Program-made: the position numbers and the translations under genes
The notes under the pieces: model-generated
The model's database searches: none
Seen by the model: only the letters and a program-made list of their open reading frames with translations
Told to the model about the DNA's origin: nothing
Part shown: piece by piece, positions 41,521-51,162 of the stretch
Numbering within the stretch: the stretch's first letter is position 1
Layout of the letters: every line of letters begins with the position of its first letter
Assembly: GCF_025465945.1 (NCBI RefSeq)
Contig: NZ_JANLNW010000050.1
Location: forward strand, 62,001-126,000
Direction: 5' to 3'
DNA length: 64,000 nt
Source: Pseudomonas sp. 6D_7.1_Bac1
GTDB taxonomy: Bacteria; Pseudomonadota; Gammaproteobacteria; Pseudomonadales; Pseudomonadaceae

Positions 41521-42282
41521 ATGAACGCAAAAACGACATTTTCCCGACGCCTGACATCAATGTGCCGCAAATTTTTGGGCGCTATGTCAGCCGTATGCCT
41601 GCTCAACGTTGGCAGCCCTGCCCTTGCTGATCCGGTTACCTTGCCTGATCTACTTATCGGCGTCACTCAGGGCTTTCTTGAATTCACCGTAGAAGACTAT
41701 TTGGCCACCAGTCAAACCGAAGGGCGCTACGAAATCGAGGTCAACAAACTCGACCCGCGCATGTATATGCCGGCGTGCGACAAGGAATTGACAGCAACAC
41801 TGGAGAGCCCGGCCAAGCCCATAGGCCGGGTCACGGTGAAAGTCCGTTGCGACGGCGCCTCCCCCTGGACGGTCTTCGTACCCGCTCAAGTCCGCCTGTT
41901 TCGCGAGGTCGTCACCACCACTCGCCCCCTCAAGCGAGCCGGGATCATCGAGCCTTCAGACGTGATGCTGCGCGAGCGCGATATCAGCCTGATCAATCAG
42001 GGATATCTGACAACCGTGGATGAAGCCATCGGACAAAAACTTGTCCGACCAATGGTCGCCGACCAGGTGATTACCCTCGTTCATCTGGAGCAGGCAGAAG
42101 TGGTGCGCAAGGGCGATCAGGTAGTCATCACCGCCCGCAGCGGCACGCTCAGCGTGCGGATGCCGGGTGAAGCGCTGTCCAATGGCGGCCTGAACGAGCA
42201 GATCCGGGTCAAAAACCTCAACTCCCAGCGGGTCATCAAGGCGCAAGTAATGGCCCCTGGCCAGGTTGAAGTCTCCATGTAG
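41521..42282 (+). CDS. flgA: Flagellar P-ring assembly chaperone FlgA
   Basis: FlgA helps build the P ring in the periplasm. The 253-residue protein has a hydrophobic leader (FLGAMSAVCLLNVGSPALA), then the SAF domain block GRVTVKVRCDGASPWTVFVP and the VVTTTRPLKRAGIIEPSDVM, ending LNSQRVIKAQVMAPGQVEVS. With ATG 41521 the transcript would be nearly leaderless; ATG 41560 (MCRKFLGAMSAV, 240 residues) is a good alternative and fits other FlgA lengths better. Confidence 0.9.
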   Translation: MNAKTTFSRRLTSMCRKFLGAMSAVCLLNVGSPALADPVTLPDLLIGVTQGFLEFTVEDYLATSQTEGRYEIEVNKLDPRMYMPACDKELTATLESPAKPIGRVTVKVRCDGASPWTVFVPAQVRLFREVVTTTRPLKRAGIIEPSDVMLRERDISLINQGYLTTVDEAIGQKLVRPMVADQVITLVHLEQAEVVRKGDQVVITARSGTLSVRMPGEALSNGGLNEQIRVKNLNSQRVIKAQVMAPGQVEVSM

Positions 42283-42369
42283 ATAACTGGCGCGCAACCG
42301 CCCTGTTCCCTAAACTGTGCCTCACGCAGGGCAAATACCGACGCGCCCGAGCTCATCGATTATTGAGCC

Positions 42370-42396
42370 TAAAGTTTTTCCGGGTATGGCCGAAAA
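42370..42396 (+). promoter_or_regulatory. FliA (sigma-28) promoter of flgM
   Basis: TAAAGTTT-N11-GCCGAAAA, differing from the FliA consensus TAAAGTTT-N11-GCCGATAA by one base. It ends 36 bp before the flgM ATG. FlgM thus feeds back on the sigma factor that transcribes it. Confidence 0.88.
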
Positions 42397-42432
42397 CATG
42401 GCAAGCGTCCAAATTCCCAGAGGTTTTTTATC

Positions 42433-42759
42433 ATGGTCATCGATTTCAGCCGTTTAAACAGCTCCCCCACGCTCACCAGCAGCACGCGTACCAGCGCCAA
42501 CAAGGAAACCGGCGATACCGGTAAATCCGCGCCGCTGGGTACCTCGACCGAACAGGTCAGTGCCAGCACAAGCGGGGAATCGGTACACCTCAGCAATGAG
42601 GCTCAACAGTTGCAGAAGATCACTGACAAGCTGCGCGATCAGCCTGCCGTCGACAACGCCCGCGTGGCCGAGTTGAAAGCAGCGATTGCCGATGGCAGCT
42701 ATAAAGTCGACAGCAACCGTGTAGCCAGCAAACTGCTCAACTTCGAAGCCCAGCGCTAG
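42433..42759 (+). CDS. flgM: Anti-sigma-28 factor FlgM
   Basis: FlgM holds FliA inactive until the hook is finished and FlgM is exported. The 108-residue protein has the disordered Ser/Thr-rich N-terminus ([13 protein letters not shown], polar to about residue 50) and the C-terminal FliA-binding helix: [20 protein letters not shown] followed by [13 protein letters not shown]. Followed after 48 bp by flgN. Confidence 0.94.
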   Translation: MVIDFSRLNSSPTLTSSTRTSANKETGDTGKSAPLGTSTEQVSASTSGESVHLSNEAQQLQKITDKLRDQPAVDNARVAELKAAIADGSYKVDSNRVASKLLNFEAQR

Positions 42760-42807
42760 CCAAAGGCCTGCGCCAGGCTTTTGGACGCTTAAAACCCAAG
42801 GCCAGCC

Positions 42808-43275
42808 ATGCACGACACTAATTTACTGCAACTGATCACCGATGACTTTGCTCCAGCTCAACAGCTGCTGGAGCTGCTGAAGACCGAATCCCTCGCCCTG
42901 CACGGCCGCGACATGCCGCTGCTCGAAGACATTCTGGCCCAGAAACAGGGGCTGATCATTCTGCTGGAACAGCATGGCCGCAAACGCAGCGAACTTCTCG
43001 CGAACCTGAACCTTCCTGCCAACCGCGCAGGCCTGGAACAATTCGCCGCTCAGTCAAGCATTGGCGATCAGTTACTGAGTCAAAGCGACGCGCTGACCCA
43101 ACTGCTCGCAGATTGCCAAGCCGCCAACGAGCTCAATGGCCGTTCGATCCAGGTGCAACAAGCCACCACCGCCAATCAGCTGAAAATCCTCAACGGTGGC
43201 GAGTCTCCAACCCTTTATGACGCTCGCGGATCAACCGCCATGCTTGTGAAGCCCCGCCCGCTCAGTCAGGCTTGA
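42808..43275 (+). CDS. flgN: Flagellar export chaperone FlgN
   Basis: FlgN escorts hook-filament proteins FlgK and FlgL to the export gate. The 155-residue all-helical protein has FAPAQQLLELLKTESLALHG and KQGLIILLEQHGRKRSELLA, typical of FlgN, and a C-terminal polar tail. It sits directly after flgM. Confidence 0.9.
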   Translation: MHDTNLLQLITDDFAPAQQLLELLKTESLALHGRDMPLLEDILAQKQGLIILLEQHGRKRSELLANLNLPANRAGLEQFAAQSSIGDQLLSQSDALTQLLADCQAANELNGRSIQVQQATTANQLKILNGGESPTLYDARGSTAMLVKPRPLSQA

Positions 43276-43370
43276 ACTCATAAATAAGCGCGCTCTATCA
43301 AGGCGCGAAACATGCTGGCAGAATGCTGGCTCTTGCGTGTGACCGTATTCTGTCTGGAGATTGATAAACC

Positions 43371-44117
43371 GTGTTCAACGCCTTAAGCGCGGAAGATGCT
43401 CCGCAGCCACCCAAGGTGCTCAGCACCCCGTTGGAAATCACCGGCAATCTGCGAATGCTGCAAGAGAGCCATGATCCCCTGATCATCACGTTCCATGAAC
43501 GCAGCCAGCGCTTTCAGAGCTATCTGGTCGATCTTGATCGCGACAGCAACATGATCGCTCTGGACGAAATGATCCCTCGCGATGGCGAACGCTACCTGCT
43601 TGCCGGCGAAGCTTTTCGGGTTGAAGGCTTTCATGATGGCGTACGCATTGCCTGGGACAGCAACGGCACGCTGACCATCGACGAATCCAATGGCGGCCGC
43701 TGCTACCGTGGCACGCTGCCGGATGAAGTGGTTTATCACCAGCGTCGCAACGCGTTTCGCGCAGCCTTGAAACTGGCACAACTGGTAAACATCGAACTCG
43801 GTGGCGAAAAGCTCAAGACGCCCATCAGTGGCAAACTGCTGGACATCTCGGCGACAGGTTGCAAGCTGCGCTTTGCGGGCGACATCACCAGCGGGCTTCA
43901 GCTGGGTCAGGTCTATGAACGCTTCATCGCCGCCCTGCCCTTCGGCAGCATGACGGCACCGGTCGAGCTGCGTTACCTGCACCACGAAGAGAGAATCGAC
44001 ACCACCTTTGCCGGCGTACGCTTTCACAACATGAGCGGACTGGTGCAGCGTCAGGTCGAGCGGTTCGTCTATCAGTTGCAACGCGAAGCACGCCGCTTCG
44101 ACAAAGACGATTTCTGA
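43371..44117 (+). CDS. flgZ: PilZ flagellar brake protein FlgZ (YcgR-like)
   Basis: Binds c-di-GMP and slows the flagellum. The 248-residue protein has an N-terminal YcgR domain ([20 protein letters not shown]) and a C-terminal PilZ domain with the RxxxR site RRNAFR (125-130) and DxSxxG as DISATG (158-163). The start is GTG at 43371 with upstream GGAGA. Order flgM-flgN-flgZ is the usual one. Confidence 0.92.
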   Translation: MFNALSAEDAPQPPKVLSTPLEITGNLRMLQESHDPLIITFHERSQRFQSYLVDLDRDSNMIALDEMIPRDGERYLLAGEAFRVEGFHDGVRIAWDSNGTLTIDESNGGRCYRGTLPDEVVYHQRRNAFRAALKLAQLVNIELGGEKLKTPISGKLLDISATGCKLRFAGDITSGLQLGQVYERFIAALPFGSMTAPVELRYLHHEERIDTTFAGVRFHNMSGLVQRQVERFVYQLQREARRFDKDDF

Positions 44118-44130
44118 TCCACACGCGTGA

Positions 44131-44167
44131 AAAAACGGGCAGTCCCTTTCGGTGACTGCCCGTTTTT
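44131..44167. terminator. Bidirectional terminator
   Basis: Stem AAAAACGGGCAGTC/GACTGCCCGTTTTT (14 pairs) with a nine-base loop and eight T. It serves flgZ (+) and the convergent MFS gene (-). Confidence 0.9.
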
Positions 44168-44174
44168 TTTGCCT

Positions 44175-45551
44175 CTACGGTCTGGCCCCGGTAAAACTTT
44201 GCGGGTGCTCCGGCCCAGGAGGCTCTTCGTCAGATTTGCTGGCGTCCTCGGCCTTTGCATTCCGATCGGGATCAGGATGAGCGCTCGCGCCATTTTGCAT
44301 CTGGTCATGCACAACCTGCTCATCAACCCGCGGATCGAGAGCCGCCACCAGTGGCGAGCTCGACATGCTGTCTGGCATGGCCACGTGATGCAGCGGCGCG
44401 TCATCAACCTGATGCAGGTTGGTCACCGCTTTCGGCCGGATGCGCCATACCAGCACCAATGCGAAGAAGCTGAAGAACGCATACAGCATCTGACTGCCGA
44501 ACAACTTCATCAGTACGCCGGCCACCAACGGCCCGATGCTCGCGCCCACACCGTAAGTCACCAGCAGCATGGCGGTCAGCGATACCCGCCGATCCCCCTC
44601 GACGTGGTCATTGGAAAACGCCACCGCCAACGGGTACAGACAGAACTGCACCAATGAGCACGCGAAACCGGCGATAAACAGCACCTCAAGCGGCACCTGC
44701 GGCATGATCGCCAACGGCAACGCCGCCAACGCCAGGCAAAAAGCAAAACTGCGAATCAGCAGCGCCCGATCATAACGATCCGACAACCAGCCCAACGGCC
44801 ACTGCACCAGCAACCCCGCAAAGATGCAGCACCCCATGAACAGACCGACCTGCTCAGTGGAAAGCCCTTGCTGGGATGCGTACAACGGCGCCAGACCATA
44901 AAACGAACCGACGATCAGTCCAGAGCCGAGCACCGTACTGAGGGACTGCGGGACCCGCTTCATGAAGAAGCGCGGCTCCATCGGCGCCGGGTGCAAAGGG
45001 GCCGGGTGAATGCGCCGCGTCAGCGCGACCGGCACCAGGCACAGCGCAAAACACAGCGCCACCAACATCAGCAGTTCCAGCCCCAGAGACGGGTGCATGA
45101 CCAGAATCAACTGACCCAGCACCAGCCCAAGGTATGAAGCGATCATGTAGCCGCTGAACACCAGCCCACGCTGGTTGGCATCGGCCTGCTCGTTCAGCCA
45201 GCTCTCGATGACCATGTACTGGCACATCATGCCCAGGCCGACGATCATCCGCAGCACCAGCCAGGCCGGCAGCCAGTCGATCAATCCATGCCCCAGCACC
45301 GCCGCGCCAACGATTCCGGCACAGGCCGAGTAGGCCCGGATATGACCGACCCGGGCGATCAACCGGTGGCCGATTTTCCCGCCCAGCACCAGGCCGAAAT
45401 AGTTGGCCGCCATCAGCGCACCGACCCACAGACTGTCGACATGGTCCGCTGCCAGGCGCAAGCCCAGGTAAGTACTGAGGAGGCCCGAACCGATCAACAT
45501 CATCAGCGAGGCGAAATAAAGCGCTCGAAAGGATTTCCAGATTTGGCGCAT
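44175..45551 (-). CDS. MFS transporter (YcaD-like)
   Basis: A 458-residue major facilitator with twelve hydrophobic segments; an early loop HRLIARVGHIRAYSACAG, WLNEQADANQRGLVFSGYMI after segment 4 and GWLSDRYDRALLIRSF (RDxxR-type loop) in the second half are typical. The C-terminal tail of about 70 residues is polar. No substrate can be read from sequence. It lies downstream of, and 71 bp from, the glutamine-synthetase-like gene on the same strand. Confidence 0.9.
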   Translation of the reverse strand: MRQIWKSFRALYFASLMMLIGSGLLSTYLGLRLAADHVDSLWVGALMAANYFGLVLGGKIGHRLIARVGHIRAYSACAGIVGAAVLGHGLIDWLPAWLVLRMIVGLGMMCQYMVIESWLNEQADANQRGLVFSGYMIASYLGLVLGQLILVMHPSLGLELLMLVALCFALCLVPVALTRRIHPAPLHPAPMEPRFFMKRVPQSLSTVLGSGLIVGSFYGLAPLYASQQGLSTEQVGLFMGCCIFAGLLVQWPLGWLSDRYDRALLIRSFAFCLALAALPLAIMPQVPLEVLFIAGFACSLVQFCLYPLAVAFSNDHVEGDRRVSLTAMLLVTYGVGASIGPLVAGVLMKLFGSQMLYAFFSFFALVLVWRIRPKAVTNLHQVDDAPLHHVAMPDSMSSSPLVAALDPRVDEQVVHDQMQNGASAHPDPDRNAKAEDASKSDEEPPGPEHPQSFTGARP

Positions 45552-45622
45552 CGGCGTTCCGAGCGGCTCCTTGCAGTGAGTACCGGGCTACCGTCAACGA
45601 TAGCCCGACAGCGACGAATCGG

Positions 45623-46966
45623 TTAGGCCTGGGCGGCTAAAACTCGCCGCTCCCAGGGAGTGATTTCATCATGGAAACTGCTCAACTCCATGGTCTTCGA
45701 AGCGATGTAGCCTTCGATGAACTCCTTGCCGAACAGTTCCTTCGCCAATTGGCTACGTTTCAGACGCTCAAGAGCAGCATGCAAGGTACACGGCAACGAC
45801 AAACTTTCCGGCACTTCAAACTCCCCCTGAATGGCCGGCGTCGGCTCCAGTTCGTTTTCGATGCCATGCAGCCCGGCCGCCAGACTGGCGGCAATCGCCA
45901 GATACGGGTTGGCGTCGGCACCGGGCAGACGGTTCTCGACCCGCCGCGCCGCCGCTGAACTGGCTGGAATTCGCAATCCCGCCGCCCGATTGTCGTGAGA
46001 CCAGCAGGCGTTGTTCGGCGACGCATAAGGATGGCACAGACGCTGATAAGAGTTCACGTTCGGCGCAAACAACGCCGTGAAATCCGCCATACCGGCCTGC
46101 TGACCACCGATGAAATGACGAAAGAGTGCGGTCGGCTGTCCAGCCTCATCGCTGAACACATTCCGACCCGTGCCGATCTCGACGATGCTCTGGTGAATGT
46201 GCATCGAGCTGCCCGGCGTATGCGCCAGCGGCTTGGCCATGCACACCACGGACAGACCGTGCTTGAGTGCGACTTCCTTGAGCAAGTGCTTGAACAGGAA
46301 TGTCTGGTCAGCCAGCAACAACGGATCACCGTGCAGCAGGTTGATCTCGAACTGGCTGATGCCCATCTCGTGCATGAAGGTATCGCGCGGCAAACCCAGG
46401 GCCGCCATGCATTCGTAGACTTCACTGAAGAACGGGCGCAAGCCGTTGTTGGAACTGACGCTGAATGCCGAATGACCTTCCTCGCGACGTCCATCCAGCC
46501 CTACCGGCGGCTGAAATGGCTGGGTCGGGTCGGTGTTCGGCGCAAAAACGAAGAACTCCATCTCGGTCGCCACGACCGGCGCCAAACCGCGCGCCGCATA
46601 ACGGGCGATGACTGCTTTCAACTGGCCACGAGTCGAGAGACGCGAGCTTTCCCCGGTCAACTCATCGGCATCACAAATGGCCAACGCGCGAGGCTGCTTG
46701 CTCCAGGGCAGACGGTGAATGTGTTTCGGATCGGCATTGAGCGCCAGGTCGCCGTCGTCACTGCCGTAAAAACGCGCAGGCGGATAACCGCCCATGATGC
46801 ATTGCAGCAGTACGCCACGGGCCATCTGCAAACGCCGCCCTTCGAGGAATCCCTCAGCAGTCATTACCTTGCCGCGTGGCACGCCATTGAGATCCGGAGT
46901 GACACATTCAATCTCATCAATGCCCGTCAATCGCTGCGCGAGAGAACGGTGGCCATCGGTCGTCAT
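45623..46966 (-). CDS. Glutamine synthetase-like gamma-glutamylpolyamine synthetase
   Basis: A 447-residue GS-fold enzyme, shorter at the N-terminus than GlnA: TEMEFFVF (metal-binding Glu), HEMGISQFEINLLHGDPL, SSMHIHQSIVEIGTGRNVF, then NSYQRLCHPYASPNNACWSH and RVENRLPGADANPYLAIAAS. This pattern matches the PuuA/Pau group that glutamylates polyamines rather than ammonia. The equivalent P. aeruginosa gene (PA3356) lies in the same spot. Amine substrate is inferred only. Confidence 0.87.
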   Translation of the reverse strand: MTTDGHRSLAQRLTGIDEIECVTPDLNGVPRGKVMTAEGFLEGRRLQMARGVLLQCIMGGYPPARFYGSDDGDLALNADPKHIHRLPWSKQPRALAICDADELTGESSRLSTRGQLKAVIARYAARGLAPVVATEMEFFVFAPNTDPTQPFQPPVGLDGRREEGHSAFSVSSNNGLRPFFSEVYECMAALGLPRDTFMHEMGISQFEINLLHGDPLLLADQTFLFKHLLKEVALKHGLSVVCMAKPLAHTPGSSMHIHQSIVEIGTGRNVFSDEAGQPTALFRHFIGGQQAGMADFTALFAPNVNSYQRLCHPYASPNNACWSHDNRAAGLRIPASSAAARRVENRLPGADANPYLAIAASLAAGLHGIENELEPTPAIQGEFEVPESLSLPCTLHAALERLKRSQLAKELFGKEFIEGYIASKTMELSSFHDEITPWERRVLAAQA

Positions 46967-47092
46967 GACTCTATCCTTGTAGTGCGCAAGCCGCGAACGG
47001 CGACGTGTACAAAATAGGCATCAGCCGTTCGGAATATCAAGCACTGACGCGCAAAAATGTCCTACAAAAAGCTGTGCGCGACGAGGCAGATA

Positions 47093-47785
47093 TCAGGGCA
47101 GGTAAAGGTTGAACACCCCGCCACCCAAGGGACCACCATTGCGAATTTCGGTGCGCCCGTGCTCGCCGTTGCGCTGGTGCAGTTGCGCAATGCGCGCGGC
47201 GAAGTACAGACCAAGACCGGTACTGCCACTGGCCGGATTAATGCCCTGCACGTAATCCGCCTGACGTTCGATCATCTGGGCCGGGAAACCCTCGCCGTCA
47301 TCATTGATCGACATCAGCAACTGCCCGGTTTCTTCGCCTACGGTGATCAACAGCGAATGCCGGGCGTGACGAATGGCGTTGTTAATCGCGTTGGCCAGCA
47401 CCGTTCCAATCAACTCCCGGTCGAAGAACCCGAGAGGGCTCAAGGGATCAACCTCGTAAGTCACCAGAATACCGCGACTCTTGAACACGTCCTGATGAGC
47501 CGCCAACTGCGCTTCGATGAAATCGTCCAGCTCGTGATAGTCCGGGCGCAACGGCAACTGGTTGACACCGAGTTTGTAGAGCCCCAGCAACTGCACCAGC
47601 ATGCCGTTGAGATGCGCGAACTCGTAGTCGATCACGCCTTGCTCGGCCGTTTGCTGCTGAGTCTCAGGCAAGCGTGCCAGCCACTGCCCATGAGCCTGCA
47701 TCAGCATGGCCAGAGAGTTCTTCATGTCGTGAACGGTGGAGGCAATCACCGTGGAAAAGTCGAGCCCCTCGTCTGTATCATTCAT
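47093..47785 (-). CDS. Soluble histidine kinase
   Basis: A 230-residue kinase with no membrane segment. STVIASTVHDMKNSLAMLMQ has His19 with the DxKN variant of the H box, an N box NAINNAIRHARH and a G2 box GSTGLGLYFAARI. It overlaps the preceding response-regulator gene by four bases (ATGA), so the two are made together and are probably partners. The start MNDTDEGLDFSTV at 47785 is set by that overlap; the frame is open upstream. Confidence 0.87.
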   Translation of the reverse strand: MNDTDEGLDFSTVIASTVHDMKNSLAMLMQAHGQWLARLPETQQQTAEQGVIDYEFAHLNGMLVQLLGLYKLGVNQLPLRPDYHELDDFIEAQLAAHQDVFKSRGILVTYEVDPLSPLGFFDRELIGTVLANAINNAIRHARHSLLITVGEETGQLLMSINDDGEGFPAQMIERQADYVQGINPASGSTGLGLYFAARIAQLHQRNGEHGRTEIRNGGPLGGGVFNLYLP

Positions 47786-49386
47786 TCGCCAAACGCCTTG
47801 CTTCGCAGCTTCTGATAACGCGGATAACGCGCATCGCTCTCGGGCATCATGCCCACCATTTTCAGGCACGTGCGGCACTCTTCCAGCAGCGCTGCGTCGA
47901 GATTGGCATCGGCCCCATGCAACAGCGACTGCGCCATATTGAGCGCAATACTGATGTTCTTCGGCTGCAACAACAGTGCGCCACGGAAAAGCTCCCGCGC
48001 CTCGGGCAGTGCCCCCGCTTTGTAACTGCGTACGCCCTGGCGGTTGAGATCGGCCGCGGCATTGCCGGAATTGAGAATCGCCGGATCGTCGGTCTGCTTG
48101 GCGATCCCCTGCATCACCACCGGGTCATCACCGTAAATCTCCGCGCAGTTTTTCAACATCGAATTGCCAGCGTCTGCCTGCCCCAGCATCTTCAATTGCT
48201 TGGCGACCAGCAGCGCCGCTTCGGCACTCATGAACTGCTCCATGCCATCCAGACGGGTCAGTGCCTGCTCCGTCAGTTTCTCGGCAGTTTCGGCATCGTT
48301 GAGCAGCAGGCTGGTGGCTTTCATCAAACGCGCCCGAATCTGCAGCCCCGGATCGTTGGCGTTTTCCTTGGCAACGGCGCTCAGGGTCTGGTTGATCTCC
48401 AGCCGAGTGCGGGTATCGAGCCCCTTTTCACTGCCTTTGCTGATGAGCGCATGAGCCAGGCCCAGATTGCTTTCCGGGTCCTTGAAGCGTGACTGCGCCC
48501 CTTGCGAAACCGCCTGGCGATAGGCTTTCGCGGCGCCTTCGAAGTCTTCGTTGGTCATCGCCAACTTGCCCAACAACGACTGCCTGCGCACCGCCAATGG
48601 CGACAGGCGAACGGCCTCTTCCAGCACATTTTGTGCGTTTTTGGTGTCGCCTTCAGCGACCAGCACATCGGCCAGGCCGTCATACAGCGCCGGCATCAGC
48701 GGGAAGGCCTTCAGCGCCTTCTCGTACACCGCTTTTGCCTGACCGGCCTGTCCACGCTTGAACAGCAATCGCCCCAGACCGACGTAAGCCCACGGCAACG
48801 GCCGATCCGCCAGAATGCTGTTGTACAAGCGCTCCAGCGCCTCATTCTGATTCATATCGCGCAGCGCATCGGCACGGTAGCGTAGGCAGAGCGGCGAATA
48901 CCGGGGGTCCTGCTTGCACAGCGCAATACAGGCATTGAGGACTTCAACCGGCTTGCCCCGATCCAGCGCCTGCAGGATCGGCTTGAGCAACGTCTTGCGC
49001 TGCTCCAGCCGCTCCAGCCGCTGAGCCAGACCGGCGCGGTTGAAAGGCTTGGTCAAGTAAGCATCCGGCTCATGCTCTAGCGCACTGAGCACCATCGCCT
49101 GACTGCTCTCGGCAGTGACCATCAGAAACACACTTTCATGGCTGATCAGCTTCTCGACCATCAGGTCTTCGAGCACCTGCTGACCGTTCTTCTTGCCATC
49201 GCCGAGATGGTAGTCCTGCAGGATGAAGTCGTAGCGCTTCTGCGCACACATGCGCAGCGCCACCTCGCCCGTGTCGGCCGTGTCGACATCCTTGACACCC
49301 AGCTCACGCAACATCGACCTGACTGAACTCCGGAAATCCGAGAAATCATCGACGATCAAAAAGCTCTTTTGGTGGTACGCCAGCAT
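47782..49386 (-). CDS. Response regulator with TPR output domain
   Basis: A 534-residue protein: a receiver (VDDFSDFRS acid pocket, Asp58 in FILQDYHLGDG, Lys in AYLTKPFN) followed by about ten TPR-like helical repeats from residue 140 on (PWAYVGLGRLLFKRGQAGQA, LMPALYDGLADVLVAEGDTK). Output by protein contact rather than DNA binding is implied. It overlaps the following kinase gene, giving a compact two-gene signalling unit of unknown input. Confidence 0.87.
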   Translation of the reverse strand: MLAYHQKSFLIVDDFSDFRSSVRSMLRELGVKDVDTADTGEVALRMCAQKRYDFILQDYHLGDGKKNGQQVLEDLMVEKLISHESVFLMVTAESSQAMVLSALEHEPDAYLTKPFNRAGLAQRLERLEQRKTLLKPILQALDRGKPVEVLNACIALCKQDPRYSPLCLRYRADALRDMNQNEALERLYNSILADRPLPWAYVGLGRLLFKRGQAGQAKAVYEKALKAFPLMPALYDGLADVLVAEGDTKNAQNVLEEAVRLSPLAVRRQSLLGKLAMTNEDFEGAAKAYRQAVSQGAQSRFKDPESNLGLAHALISKGSEKGLDTRTRLEINQTLSAVAKENANDPGLQIRARLMKATSLLLNDAETAEKLTEQALTRLDGMEQFMSAEAALLVAKQLKMLGQADAGNSMLKNCAEIYGDDPVVMQGIAKQTDDPAILNSGNAAADLNRQGVRSYKAGALPEARELFRGALLLQPKNISIALNMAQSLLHGADANLDAALLEECRTCLKMVGMMPESDARYPRYQKLRSKAFGE

Positions 49387-49720
49387 CGAAGATTCCAGGC
49401 AATTAAGAAGATGAACCCAAAGACAAATGCAGGGACCCGCTCAACTCCGCTGCCCAGTATGGCGTCGCGCAGGACAACGGCCCAACGGGTTATCGGCCAG
49501 TTGTGGCGTTCCCTTATAGGTGCCAGCAAACAATTGTGGGTTTACGTGGGTGTCCTTCAAAAAAACCTCAAAAAGCTCTGGGTATGGCTCACCCGCTTCA
49601 ATCTCTTCCCCACCCTGTTGCAACTGCTAAGCTACGAATTGGCAGCGCTCAAGCCGATCCACGGGCGGCCGTTGAGCATGGCGAGCGACAGACTGCAACC
49701 TGCAGGGAGGCAGGCCGAAT
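49387..49720. other. Gap with no recognised gene
   Basis: 334 bp between the divergent response-regulator gene and the TolB-like gene. An open frame on the plus strand enters the next gene out of phase and shows no family similarity. No clear promoter, repeat or RNA was seen. Confidence 0.5.
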
Positions 49721-50512
49721 GTGATCAAGCGCATTGGCAATTCGAGTTTGGAGACTGTTCCCGAGCCACTCGGCCGGGAAGAGGTGGAGCAGGTGCTGAC
49801 GCGTCTACTGACCAGTCCGTTGTTTGCCAAGTCGAGCCGAATGGGCAGCCTGCTGCGGTTCCTGGTCGAGCACGACCTCCAATGCTCGGACATCCCTCTC
49901 ACCGAGCACGCCATAGGCATCGCGGTGTTTCGCCGCGACCCGGCGGTCTACTGCACCAGCGACGATCCGGTGGTGCGGGTGCAAGTAGGCCGATTGCGGC
50001 GCAAGCTCACCAGTCATTACGCCACCCTTGGCCAGCAGGACCCGGTACGCCTGAGCGTGCCGCCCGGTTGTTACCGGTTGGCGTACGAGCGACTCAGGCC
50101 CAGGAGGACCGTCACACGCCATCCTGTCCTGCAGATCCTGCCGTTTACCTGCATCACCCGCCATGGCGACGACTTTACCCGGGGCTTGTACGAAGAGCTG
50201 AGCTGCAGGCTGTTCGAGTCGTTTGAACAGATGCGGCCACGTGCGAACCATGTGTTGATGAAGGTGCCACGAAGTAGCGTAACAGCCCCACCCCAGCGAG
50301 GCAGTTATTCCCTGGAGGGCAGCGTGCGGGTGGAAGCGGCTCGTGTTCGGGCCTCGGTACGCCTGATCGATGCCGCTCATGGCCGTATCCGCTGGTCGGC
50401 GCAGTTCGATCGCAATAGACCCTATGGCATCGCCACCCAGGAAGATCTGGCCGAATCCATCTGTCGGTCGCTGACAGGCTACTTCGCCCAAGGTGGCAGT
50501 GACGATTCCTGA
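49721..50512 (+). CDS. Winged-helix/TolB-like domain protein
   Basis: A 263-residue protein. The N-terminal part (FAKSSRMGSLLRFLVEHDLQ, then EHAIGIAVFRRDP and DPVVRVQVGRLRRKLTSHYA) matches a domain found before adenylate-cyclase-like and TPR modules. The second half resembles TolB N-terminal-type repeats (DFTRGLYEELSCRLFE, YSLEGSVRVEAARVRASVRL, GRIRWSAQFDRN, ATQEDLAESI). Start is GTG 49721 with GGGAGG ten bases upstream. No catalytic domain follows, so it may be a stand-alone DNA-binding or scaffold protein. Confidence 0.75.
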   Translation: MIKRIGNSSLETVPEPLGREEVEQVLTRLLTSPLFAKSSRMGSLLRFLVEHDLQCSDIPLTEHAIGIAVFRRDPAVYCTSDDPVVRVQVGRLRRKLTSHYATLGQQDPVRLSVPPGCYRLAYERLRPRRTVTRHPVLQILPFTCITRHGDDFTRGLYEELSCRLFESFEQMRPRANHVLMKVPRSSVTAPPQRGSYSLEGSVRVEAARVRASVRLIDAAHGRIRWSAQFDRNRPYGIATQEDLAESICRSLTGYFAQGGSDDS

Positions 50513-50549
50513 GCAGAAGGGGCAACCGCAAGATTGCCCCGCCGTGACC

Positions 50550-50786
50550 TCAACTCACCAGGACATCAGCCCAGACGAAGTTCCAGCTGGTTCGCTTGCC
50601 TTTGGCGATCTGGATCAACTTGTTCTCATACACCGTGTGATTGACCGTGCCGGTATAGGTCAGGGTTCGGCTGGCGTTGTTTCCAGTCACCACGCCCGGT
50701 GTGCCGCCGGACTCGACCATGGCTTTTTTCAGGTCGGCTTCCGACGGGGCACTGCTCTGGTTTTTTTCAACGGTTACGAAACTCAT
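50550..50786 (-). CDS. Small hypothetical protein
   Basis: A 78-residue protein starting MSFVTVEKNQSSAPSEADLK and ending NFVWADVLVS, with no signal or membrane segment. The ATG has GGAAGAGG upstream on its strand. It is convergent with the TolB-like gene; a hairpin GGGGCAA/TTGCCCC (50519-50540) between them lacks a T tract. Not recognised. Confidence 0.6.
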   Translation of the reverse strand: MSFVTVEKNQSSAPSEADLKKAMVESGGTPGVVTGNNASRTLTYTGTVNHTVYENKLIQIAKGKRTSWNFVWADVLVS

Positions 50787-51047
50787 GGTGTCACCTCTTC
50801 CGTGATTGGGGGATCAGTGGACAACAGGGCCCACAAGCACTCGCGTCCCTGCAAAACACACTGATGGCACTACTTTATTGGCCTGTAGAACGTTGCAGAA
50901 GTGACAACACGCCCGGGAAGGTAACAGCCCGGATACGGCCAGTATCGGGCGACGTAACTGATACGTATCAGCCAATCGCGAGTCGACTTGGCGCGAACGC
51001 CCAGGATGATGATGGCGAGCTGTATCTGTCAGCCCCTTCAATAGAAT

Positions 51048-51087
51048 AAAAAAGCCCCGCCCGGTTATCGCCCGGCGGGGCTTTTTT
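51048..51087. terminator. Terminator of the original tRNA-Arg locus
   Basis: GCCCCGCC/GGCGGGGC stem with A6 before and T6 after, so it works both ways. It is downstream of the tRNA fragment at 51163-51206 in that fragment's direction, and is the likely native tRNA terminator. The 260 bp to its left (50787-51047) show no gene. Confidence 0.87.
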
Positions 51088-51162
51088 GACCTTCTGCTGC
51101 CACCCTGCTGCCACGGAGAAAATGATCTGCCAGGAAAGTGGTTGAAGAGGCCCGATTTATAT

